Shown here: positions 1 through 5,896 of the stretch, one piece after another
Layout of the letters: every line of letters starts with the position of its first letter
Numbering within the stretch: position 1 is the first letter of the stretch
Assembly: GCA_943324575.2 (NCBI GenBank)
Contig: CALPMD020000023.1
Span: forward strand, 1 to 9,885
Length of the DNA stretch: 9,885 bases
Source of the DNA: Akkermansia muciniphila
GTDB lineage: Bacteria; Verrucomicrobiota; Verrucomicrobiia; Verrucomicrobiales; Akkermansiaceae
Direction of reading: 5' to 3'
Position numbers and translations under genes: made by a program
Notes under the pieces: model-generated
Seen by the model: only the letters and a program-made list of their open reading frames with translations
Database searches by the model: none
What the model was told of the DNA's origin: nothing

Positions 1-364
1 AGACATGGGATTTGCTGCTACGGGGAATCTGCATGGATCAAGAGGAGTTCGCAACCCTAGCGATGCCGATTCCAGCTGATGGGGTATGGCGGCAACCGAA
101 TGGTTCAGCATTGGATGTCTGCTGCGAGCCAATCTATCCAGATGAAAGCATCGCCCCTCCATCCGACCGCCCAGCCTGCTCCCTAGAAAGCGCCTCGCCT
201 AGCGGGCACTCCATGTTATTTTTACCCGCTGTCGGGGCATTAGCACTCGCCGCTTGAATCCACTCACCAACTGACCGTTAACGGTGCGTAACCCTGCGTC
301 ACCGCAAAACTCCCAATCGAAAGATTCCCCATGAACACGCACTTCGATGCATAACCCACGCATG
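1..364. other. Stretch without a supported gene
   Basis: No coding region here convinces me. A plus-strand frame from ATG 33 to 257 (74 residues) has a GGGGA about 7 bases upstream and ends in a short hydrophobic tail. It has no recognisable motif and no clear codon bias. The stretch contains a perfect 12-base palindrome at 274-285 (ACCGTTAACGGT), and lies downstream of the minus-strand tRNA-Pro. I see no sign of a mobile element. Confidence 0.4.
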
Positions 365-382
365 AAAAACCCGATGGTCGGG
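365..382 (-). terminator. Intrinsic terminator fused to the tRNA-Pro 3' end
   Basis: Read on the minus strand, CCCGA (382-378), CCA (377-375) and TCGGG (374-370) form a five-pair stem with a three-base loop, followed directly by TTTTT (369-365). The left arm is the last bases of the tRNA acceptor stem plus the discriminator base, and the loop is the encoded CCA. The terminator hairpin and the mature acceptor stem are therefore alternative folds of the same bases. The stem is short, so termination strength is uncertain. Confidence 0.6.
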
Positions 383-451
383 CTGGCGGGATTCGAACCC
401 ACGACCCCCTGCCCCCCAGGCAGGTGCGCTACCAGACTGCGCTACAGCCCG
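375..451 (-). tRNA. tRNA-Pro (anticodon GGG)
   Basis: On the minus strand the 77-base sequence folds as a full cloverleaf. The seven-pair acceptor stem CGGGCTG/CAGCCCG runs from 451 inward. The anticodon arm is CCTGC-CTGGGGG-GCAGG with GGG at positions 34-36, and the T loop is the classic GGTTCGAATCC type. Discriminator A and CCA are encoded in the DNA (378-375). It decodes CCC and CCU proline codons. It is divergent from argC, whose start lies 40 bases away, so the two promoters must overlap in this short space. Confidence 0.97.
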
Positions 452-491
452 TCATGTAAACGGGGGGACAAACAAACAGGGGAAATGCGGA

Positions 492-1571
492 TTGGCAAGC
501 ACGGAAAATCATGACATTGCAAGGGGCGTGAATCGTATCAAGACCGCCATCGTCGGAGCCAGTGGTTATACTGGGATGGAATTGCTCCGCCTGCTGCTCG
601 TCCATCCAAACGTGGAAATTGTCGCTGCCACCTCGCGCCAAGAGGTTGGGAAAACGCTGGCCGCGGTCTTCCCACGCTTTTGCAAAGCGGCGGGCGCGGA
701 GTTGGCATTCATCGAACCTGATCCCGACGCCATCGCTGCTTCAGGGGCACAAGTCGCCTTTCTCGCGCTGCCCCACGGAGTGGCTGCCGATATCGCCCGC
801 GCCTTGTTGGAGCGCGGCATTAAGGTGATCGACCTAAGCGCGGATTTCCGCCTGCGCGATGCAGCAGTTTATCAGGAGTTTTACGACCATCCTCACCCCG
901 CACCTGATTTGTTAGATGAGGCGGTTTATGGCTTGCCCGAGGTCCGCGGCCCGCAGATCCAGGCCGCGCGATTGATCGCTGCGCCGGGTTGTTATCCAAC
1001 GAGTATTCTCCTGCCCTTGCTGCCACTGTTGCGAGAAAATCTGCTCGAGCTCAATACCATCGTCGCCAACTCGATGAGCGGCGTCAGTGGGGCAGGTCGC
1101 AAGGCCGACCTCAGCCTGCTCTTTTGCGAATGCAATGAAAGCGCGCGCGCCTATGGCGTGCCGAAACACCGCCACCTCTCGGAAATCGAGCAAGAACTCA
1201 GCCACTCGGCTGGCGAAAAAGTGACCATCTCCTTCATCCCGCACTTGATCCCTGTTAACTCGGGCATCGTCACCACCACCACCGCAACGCTGCGCGACGG
1301 AGTTCCGCCCGCGGCCATCGGCGCCGCGCTGGACCAGGCCTACGCCGACTCTGCCTTCGTGAGGCTGTTAGGCCGCGGCGGCTGTGCCGACACCAAAAAC
1401 GTCACCCGTACCAACTTCATCGACATCGGCTGGCAGTACGACCCGCGTACCCACCGCGTCATTCTGATGAGTGCCGAAGACAACCTCGGCAAAGGCGCGG
1501 GCGGCCAGGCCGTGCAGTGCTTCAACCTCCTCTTCGGCCTCAGCCCGATTGCCGGGTTGCAAAATTTTTAA
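492..1571 (+). CDS. argC: N-acetyl-gamma-glutamyl-phosphate reductase
   Basis: This enzyme is the NADPH-dependent third step of arginine synthesis, turning N-acetylglutamyl-5-phosphate into N-acetylglutamate semialdehyde (EC 1.2.1.38) in the cytoplasm. The dinucleotide-binding motif GASGYTG is at residues 22-28. The catalytic cysteine is Cys167 in APGCYPT, and the KHRH..EIEQ block with the catalytic histidine follows. The C-terminal GKGAGGQAVQ motif is intact. The start is taken as TTG 492, because AGGGGA at 478-483 stands 8 bases before it. GTG 528 is the alternative and would give a more usual N-terminus (MNRIKTAIVGASG). Where many homologues have an RGI motif this protein has SGI (Ser257 in HLIPVNSGI). 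argJ follows after 31 bases, so the two are probably cotranscribed. Confidence 0.95.
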   Translation: MASTENHDIARGVNRIKTAIVGASGYTGMELLRLLLVHPNVEIVAATSRQEVGKTLAAVFPRFCKAAGAELAFIEPDPDAIAASGAQVAFLALPHGVAADIARALLERGIKVIDLSADFRLRDAAVYQEFYDHPHPAPDLLDEAVYGLPEVRGPQIQAARLIAAPGCYPTSILLPLLPLLRENLLELNTIVANSMSGVSGAGRKADLSLLFCECNESARAYGVPKHRHLSEIEQELSHSAGEKVTISFIPHLIPVNSGIVTTTTATLRDGVPPAAIGAALDQAYADSAFVRLLGRGGCADTKNVTRTNFIDIGWQYDPRTHRVILMSAEDNLGKGAGGQAVQCFNLLFGLSPIAGLQNF

Positions 1572-1602
1572 CCGCTGCCATTCTCCGCCGCTTTGCACTG
1601 TC

Positions 1603-2856
1603 ATGGACTTTCCAGTAACCAAAATCAAAGGCGGTGTCGGCGCGCCTAAAGGCTTTCTGACCAGTGCCGTCAGTTGCGGCATTAAAAATCCCGCCGTCGA
1701 CCGCCTCGATCTCGCGCTCATCTACTCGGAAAAACCCTGTAACTCGGCCGGCACTTTCACCACCAACCGTGTCAAAGCCGCGCCAGTCCGCGTTTCCCAA
1801 GCGCATCTGCGTAAGGGCGAGCTACGGGCCATCATCGCCAATTCCGGCAATGCCAATGCCTGCACCGGCGTCCAAGGGATCCGCGATGCCAATGCCATGT
1901 GCGACGCCGTCGCCAAACCCCTGCAGCTTAAACGCAGTGAAATCGGCGTCGCCTCGACCGGCGTCATCGGCCTGCCGATGCCGATGATGCGCTTCGAGCC
2001 GAAATACAGCGAGCTGTTCGCCGGACTCGGTCGCGCAAACGGCTCGAATGTCGCCGCCGCCATCATCACCAGTGACACCCACGCCAAGGAAGTCGCTATT
2101 TCCTTCGAGCTCGGTGGCCACACGGTGCGCCTCGGCGGATGCGTTAAAGGCGCCGGCATGATTTCCCCCAGCATGGCCACCATGCTCTGCTTCATTACCA
2201 CGGATGCCAACATCCCCGCCGATTCACTGCGCAAGAGCGTCTTGGAATGCGTCGAAGAAAGCTTCAACCGCATCACCATCGACGGTGACATGTCCACCAA
2301 CGACACGGTCATCATGCTCGCGAATGGCGCTTCAGGAATGCCGGCGATCCGACGCAATAGCGCGATCTGCAAACAATTCCGCCAAGCCCTCAACTGGCTG
2401 ATGCTGGAGCTGGCCAAGGCCGTCGTCCGCGATGGCGAGCGAGTCACCAAATTCGTCACGGTCAAGGTCGAGGGTGCCCGCACCTACCTCGACGCCAAGA
2501 AAGTCGCCGAAGCCGTTTGCAAATCCGCCTTGGTGAAAGCCTCATGGAACGGTGGTGACCCCAACTGGGGCCGCATCATCCACGCCGTCGGCTACTCCCG
2601 CGCGCGCATCCGCGAGGAACTGGTCGACATCTACATCGGCGGCAAAGCCGCCTGCCTCGGCGGCCTGCAAGCCACCACCCCGATGGATGAGCTGCGCGAA
2701 GCCGTCTCTCACCCCGCATTCGAAATCGTCATCAACCTCAACCAAGGCGAGGCCGATTACACCATGTATTCGAGCGACCTCTCGCCCGAGTACATCGATT
2801 TCAACCGGTCTGAATACGCTTACTGGAAACAAGCCCGCAAGGACGGGCTGGTCTAG
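1603..2856 (+). CDS. argJ: Glutamate N-acetyltransferase / ornithine acetyltransferase
   Basis: ArgJ moves the acetyl group from N-acetylornithine to glutamate, closing the cyclic arginine pathway; some members also use acetyl-CoA. The 417-residue product opens with the family pattern GGVGAPKGF. It carries the self-cleavage site in KGAGMISPSMATML: Thr193 is the expected nucleophile, with cleavage after Ala192 into alpha and beta chains. The downstream ANGASGM and WNGGDPNWGR blocks are also present. Start ATG 1603 is chosen because homology begins there; the frame is open further upstream, inside argC, but unrelated. No clear ribosome binding site precedes it. The C-terminus (EYAYWKQARKDGLV) is longer than the usual EYTT-type end, which I associate with this lineage. 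The stop interlocks with that of the opposing stress protein gene. Whether this copy is mono- or bifunctional cannot be told from sequence. Confidence 0.96.
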   Translation: MDFPVTKIKGGVGAPKGFLTSAVSCGIKNPAVDRLDLALIYSEKPCNSAGTFTTNRVKAAPVRVSQAHLRKGELRAIIANSGNANACTGVQGIRDANAMCDAVAKPLQLKRSEIGVASTGVIGLPMPMMRFEPKYSELFAGLGRANGSNVAAAIITSDTHAKEVAISFELGGHTVRLGGCVKGAGMISPSMATMLCFITTDANIPADSLRKSVLECVEESFNRITIDGDMSTNDTVIMLANGASGMPAIRRNSAICKQFRQALNWLMLELAKAVVRDGERVTKFVTVKVEGARTYLDAKKVAEAVCKSALVKASWNGGDPNWGRIIHAVGYSRARIREELVDIYIGGKAACLGGLQATTPMDELREAVSHPAFEIVINLNQGEADYTMYSSDLSPEYIDFNRSEYAYWKQARKDGLV

Positions 2857-3305
2857 GATTCGGGCGCGGCGGGGACGATCAGTGTGGGCACGGTGGATTT
2901 GCGGACCATTCCTTCTGCCACGCTGCCGATCAACAGGGCCGCGATCGCACCGTGGCCGTGCGAACCGAGGACCACCAGATCTGCGCTGCTTTCCTTGACG
3001 CGCTCGAGTAGCGAACGCAGTGGGCTGCCCTCTGTCATTTTCGAAGTGGCCTTTGGCACATCCGCACGCACTTTGGTGAGCAGCTCCTCCAGTTTCTCCG
3101 CCGCACGGCGCCTCGCCTCCTCTTGGAAAGCATACATTGCCGGGAATTCATCGGGGGTGAATCCATACGCGGTATAGCTTGGCTCGGGCTCAATGACATG
3201 GAACAACTCCAGATTCGCGCCGAAGGCTTTCGCCAAATCCACGGCGATTTGAGTGACTCCAGGCGTGGCGTTTGAAAAATCGACTGCAACAATGATATTT
3301 TTCAT
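2853..3305 (-). CDS. Universal stress protein (UspA family)
   Basis: This is a single Usp domain of 150 residues, the usual size. The N-terminal strand is MKNIIVAVDFS, and the ATP-binding signature G-2X-G-9X-G-S is exact at residues 114-128 (GSHGHGAIAALLIGS). It therefore probably belongs to the nucleotide-binding subgroup. The first helix lies near residues 14-29, and a charged helix near 60-80 (EEARRRAAEKLEELL) follows. The role is stress survival in the cytoplasm; the exact client is unknown. The gene converges on argJ with stop codons overlapping in one CTAG, leaving no room for a terminator between them. No Shine-Dalgarno sequence is visible, and the predicted transcript start is only a few bases before ATG. 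Confidence 0.93.
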   Translation of the reverse strand: MKNIIVAVDFSNATPGVTQIAVDLAKAFGANLELFHVIEPEPSYTAYGFTPDEFPAMYAFQEEARRRAAEKLEELLTKVRADVPKATSKMTEGSPLRSLLERVKESSADLVVLGSHGHGAIAALLIGSVAEGMVRKSTVPTLIVPAAPES

Positions 3306-3314
3306 GGGATCGTG

Positions 3315-3344
3315 CCTATATCACGGATCGGTGCCGACTGTAAA
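3315..3344 (-). promoter_or_regulatory. Predicted promoter of the universal stress protein gene
   Basis: Minus-strand TTTACA (3344-3339, five of six matches to the -35 consensus) is followed after 18 bases by TATAGG (3320-3315). A TG one base upstream of the latter makes an extended -10. Transcription would begin near 3308, about three bases before ATG 3305. That fits the absence of a ribosome binding site. A 7-base inverted repeat (CGGATCG at 3324-3330, CGATCCG at 3352-3358) straddles the -35 box. Confidence 0.45.
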
Positions 3345-3432
3345 GAAGCATCGATCCGAGCCATGGGATTTCTCGACCTAGCTCAATCCCCGTTTGGCAA
3401 AGCCTCGCAGATCATCCATACTCTCTCCCGCC

Positions 3433-3807
3433 ATGATCCGCTTTCTCCACACCCGCATTCGCGTCCGCGACCTCGACCGCTCTATCGCCTTCTACCAAAG
3501 TCTGGGTTACACCCTCGGTGAGTCCAAGCGATCGCCACAGGGCAACAGCCTCGCCTTCCTAAAGCTTCCCGGAAACGACGTTTTTCTCGAGCTGTGCCAC
3601 TCTCCAGAATACACCGCCACCTGCCCGGAAGACCTGATGCACACGGCCCTCGGCGTGCCTGACATGATCGCCTACTGCACCCAACTCGAAAACGCCGGCA
3701 TCGAAATCTGGCCCTCGGGCTGGCGCGAAAAATTCGCGGCAGGCAACCGCAAGATGGCCTTTGTCACCGACCCCGACGGCTACGAGGTCGAGATCCTAGA
3801 AAGCTAA
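3433..3807 (+). CDS. Glyoxalase I-type lyase (VOC superfamily)
   Basis: The protein has 124 residues and resembles lactoylglutathione lyase, which converts the hemithioacetal of methylglyoxal and a thiol to a lactoyl thioester. Two beta-alpha-beta-beta-beta modules are seen, starting at HTRIRVRDLDRSIAFY and at HTALGVPDM. All four metal ligands expected by comparison with E. coli GloA are present: His6, Glu53 (FLEL), His70 and Glu120 (GYEVEILE). The start ATG 3433 puts His6 where GloA has His5; no ribosome binding site is evident. It is somewhat shorter than the 135 residues of GloA. The thiol substrate in this organism is unknown, so a different VOC lyase activity is possible. It lies divergent from the stress protein gene, which could suit a shared electrophile-stress role (inference). 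Confidence 0.85.
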   Translation: MIRFLHTRIRVRDLDRSIAFYQSLGYTLGESKRSPQGNSLAFLKLPGNDVFLELCHSPEYTATCPEDLMHTALGVPDMIAYCTQLENAGIEIWPSGWREKFAAGNRKMAFVTDPDGYEVEILES

Positions 3808-3879
3808 ACACGCCCGGCTACCGGCGGCTTTACAATTCCTTGCTCGACCATTCCCCTTCGATGAGCTAGATTGGGAATC

Positions 3880-4854
3880 GTGAAAAATTCTATCGCCCTC
3901 CCCACCACAGCCGCGCGCCGACAGCGGTCCGTGCTCGAATTGAGCATCGTAGCAGTCTATCTGATCCTAGCCAGCGTCTGGATCGCAGGCTCTGACATGA
4001 TGCTGATCCGCTACGCCATCGACCAACCACAGCCTGGGCTAATCCACGCGGTGCGTGCCGTAAACTTCTTCGTCACCGCTGCGGTCCTGATCTATTTTGT
4101 GATGCGCCACTTGTACGGCGGGTGGCGTCTCGCCGAGCAGCACCGCACGGCGGAAATCAACCATGCCCATGAAAAATCCCGTAACCTCTCGTCCCGCGTC
4201 CAGACCCTACGCGAAGAGGACCGCATCTGGGTCGCCCGCGAAATCCACGACGAACTGGGCCAATTGCTCACCAGCATCAAAATGCAACTGCGCCTCATCG
4301 AAAACCGCCTCAACGATCGCGATGACCGGACCTTGAACCCCGTCATCGACAAGCTCGTGGAAGCCTCCGAACTGGTCGACACGACCATCGCCTCCGTCCA
4401 GCGCATCTCCGCTGGCCTGCGACCCAGCACCTTGGACAACCTCGGCCTCGCTACCGCCTTGGTCGAAGAAGCCGAACAATTCTCTCACCGCACAGGCATC
4501 AACTGTGCGGTGAGAGTCTCCCATCTCCCGGAAACCTTGCCGCCCGAAATCACCACCACTGCCTTCCGGATTTTTCAAGAAGCCCTGACCAACGTCGCCC
4601 GCCATGCGGAGGCTAGACGGATCGACGCGCATTTCACTGCCACACGGAATCTTCTCAAGCTCGTCATCCACGACGACGGCAAGGGGATCGACCCCGCAGC
4701 CATCGACGATCCGAGATCGCTCGGCCTTATCGGCATGACGGAACGTGCGGAGAGCATCGGCGGCTTCGTCGTTTTCAGTCGCAACCCGGAAAAAGGCACC
4801 GACGTGATCCTCACGGTGCCCTTGCCCATGGCCAAGCCCACACCTCTGCCATGA
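3880..4854 (+). CDS. Sensor histidine kinase, NarX/DegS/LiaS type
   Basis: This is a membrane kinase of 324 residues. Two transmembrane helices (about 19-37 and 60-75) enclose a short external loop of some 22 residues, followed by a linker that is probably coiled (75-115). The HisKA_3 dimerisation domain carries the phospho-acceptor His123 in EIHDELGQ. The HATPase_c domain has N box Asn238 (EALTNVARHA), G1 DDGKGID at 265-271 and G2 GLIGMTERAESIGG. There is no PAS, HAMP or large sensor domain, so the signal is probably sensed in or near the membrane. The start is uncertain: GTG 3880 is preferred, with GGGA close upstream, and TTG 3871 would add three residues. The GGGAAT at 3873-3878 can pair with ATTCCC at 3850-3855 and might mask the start. 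Its stop overlaps the response regulator start. Confidence 0.93.
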   Translation: MKNSIALPTTAARRQRSVLELSIVAVYLILASVWIAGSDMMLIRYAIDQPQPGLIHAVRAVNFFVTAAVLIYFVMRHLYGGWRLAEQHRTAEINHAHEKSRNLSSRVQTLREEDRIWVAREIHDELGQLLTSIKMQLRLIENRLNDRDDRTLNPVIDKLVEASELVDTTIASVQRISAGLRPSTLDNLGLATALVEEAEQFSHRTGINCAVRVSHLPETLPPEITTTAFRIFQEALTNVARHAEARRIDAHFTATRNLLKLVIHDDGKGIDPAAIDDPRSLGLIGMTERAESIGGFVVFSRNPEKGTDVILTVPLPMAKPTPLP

Positions 4855-5480
4855 AAGTACTGATCGTCGATGACCACGCTCTCGTCAGACAAGGGATGAT
4901 TTCCTTATTGAATGAGCACTTCAAGGGTGTGGAAATCGGCGAAGCCAGCGATGCGAAAACCGGCCTCATCGCCGCGACCCAATCCCCCTGGGACCTCGTC
5001 GTGGTGGACATCACCATGCCCGGGCGCAACGGCCTCGGCCTGCTTCAGGACATCAGGCGCGAAAAACCCAGCCAACCGGTTCTCATCATCAGCGCTCATG
5101 CCGAAAAAGACTACGCCCTGCGCGCCTTGAAACTGGGCGCTTCCGGCTACATCTCTAAACAAAGCGCTGCCGATGCCCTCGTCGCGGCTGTTCAGCGCAT
5201 CCTTTCCGGCGGCCGCTACATCAGCCCCGCGCTCGCCGAGCAACTGGCAGGCGCCATCGCTGGCGAGTCGCCCGGCACCTCGCACGAAACCCTCTCCAAT
5301 CGCGAACTCCAAGTCTTTCGCCTTATCGCCACCGGCAAAACCATCAAGGAGATCAGTGCGGACCTCTCCCTCAGCGCGAAGACGGTAGCCACTTACCGTA
5401 GCCGTATCGCTGAGAAAATGGGCCTCGTCTCCAACGTCGAGCTCACCCGCTACGCCATGCAGCATCACCTCGTGGATTGA
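4851..5480 (+). CDS. Response regulator, NarL/FixJ family
   Basis: This is a DNA-binding regulator of 209 residues. The receiver domain (1-120) has the acidic pair Asp7-Asp8, phospho-acceptor Asp53 (VVVDITMP), Ser81 and Lys103, all in the expected places. The C-terminal LuxR-type helix-turn-helix spans about 145-205, with the LSNRELQVFRLIATGKT and KEISADLSLSAKTVATY blocks. The start codon overlaps the kinase stop as ATGA (4851-4854), a typical arrangement for translational coupling, so the kinase upstream is its likely partner. Target genes cannot be deduced. The adjacent acyltransferase and small RNA are candidates only by position. Confidence 0.96.
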   Translation: MKVLIVDDHALVRQGMISLLNEHFKGVEIGEASDAKTGLIAATQSPWDLVVVDITMPGRNGLGLLQDIRREKPSQPVLIISAHAEKDYALRALKLGASGYISKQSAADALVAAVQRILSGGRYISPALAEQLAGAIAGESPGTSHETLSNRELQVFRLIATGKTIKEISADLSLSAKTVATYRSRIAEKMGLVSNVELTRYAMQHHLVD

Positions 5481-5498
5481 CTCGCCACTCGCCACGCT

Positions 5499-5533
5499 GG
5501 CTCGGGTAGGGAAAACTACTGACATCCTGAGCC
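5499..5533 (+). terminator. Hairpin behind the two-component operon
   Basis: GGCTCGGG (5499-5506) pairs with CCTGAGCC (5526-5533) over eight pairs with one G-U. An inner GTAG/CTAC stem stacks on it, with a six-base bulge on one side. It stands 18 bases after the response regulator stop. No U run follows, so it is a doubtful intrinsic terminator and could instead protect the 3' end of the message. Confidence 0.35.
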
Positions 5534-5660
5534 GCCTGTAGACCGACGAAAAAAGAGTCATTACGCGATCTATTGATTTTTGGGAAATCGCGCAGATTAA
5601 TCATGTGGACCATGTCCGACCTGCTAAGTTCAAACTTCGTGAACCGAAGTGAGCACTGGG

Positions 5661-5815
5661 CAAAAAAGGGGCGCCGTCTTTCCGGGGGGGGAGGCGGCGC
5701 TCTGGCATTTATGAGGTAAGTCCCGCGCTGGGTGGATCAGGCCAAGCTGCATTATGGGTGCGACGCATTGGACAATGCAGCGCCATTTCCCCTCGTCGTA
5801 TGCTCCCTCACGGGG
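5661..5815 (-). ncRNA. Candidate small structured RNA
   Basis: A minus-strand transcript of about 150 bases is predicted between a strong promoter (5821-5849) and a GC-rich stem followed by U6 (5667-5662). Within it GCTGCATT (5781-5774) pairs perfectly with AATGCAGC (5753-5746) around a 20-base loop. GGC/GCC and GGGG/CC-A-CC extend the stem outward. A bubble of about 13 by 14 bases follows, and TGAGG (5810-5806) pairs with CCTCA (5716-5712) below it. A long rod with a large central bubble recalls the outline of 6S RNA, but the closing stem is short and I see no diagnostic sequence, so I do not name it. The opposite strand also folds here, so orientation rests on the promoter and terminator. 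Confidence 0.5.
5662..5700 (-). terminator. Intrinsic terminator of the candidate small RNA
   Basis: On the minus strand GCGCCG (5700-5695) pairs with CGGCGC (5676-5671), six GC pairs. Two further pairs lie above a C-A mismatch, and the loop contains a C8 run. Three C residues separate the stem from six consecutive U (5667-5662). The plus-strand version of the same hairpin is longer thanks to G-U pairs, but it has no U run behind it. Confidence 0.5.
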
Positions 5816-5820
5816 CACTC

Positions 5821-5849
5821 ATTATAGACTCGAATCGATGACTCGTCAT
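5821..5849 (-). promoter_or_regulatory. Strong sigma-70-like promoter for the small RNA
   Basis: Minus-strand TATAAT (5826-5821) is a perfect -10 box. Exactly 17 bases upstream stands ATGACG (5849-5844), which matches four of six positions of TTGACA, including the central TGAC. Initiation would fall near 5814. No open reading frame of note follows in this direction, so the product is more likely an RNA than a message. Confidence 0.6.
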
Positions 5850-5896
5850 TTCTGTTTCTTGCCGGATGGTGCAGAAGGGTGTAGATTCCATGTCCG

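Noticed and set aside
12..257. Plus-strand 81-residue frame (ATG option at 33) at the left end
   Set aside because: There is no motif and no convincing codon bias. One GGGGA upstream is too little to call a gene.
375..451. tRNA-Pro as an attachment site for an integrated element
   Set aside because: No integrase gene and no second copy of the tRNA 3' end occur in the window.
1722..2483. Long minus-strand frame of 253 residues inside argJ
   Set aside because: It is a shadow of argJ created by GC-rich codons; the sequence is low in order and argJ is certain.
4905..5561. Minus-strand frame of 218 residues over the response regulator gene
   Set aside because: It is antisense to a complete receiver-LuxR gene and has no recognisable domain.
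5573..5601. Plus-strand promoter TTGATT-17-ATTAAT for a long acyltransferase leader
   Set aside because: Both boxes match only four of six positions. The minus-strand promoter nearby is much better; kept only as a possibility.
5713..5723. GAGGTAAGTCC resembling the GAGGAAAGUCC core of RNase P RNA
   Set aside because: None of the other conserved RNase P blocks are present, and the length and fold do not fit.
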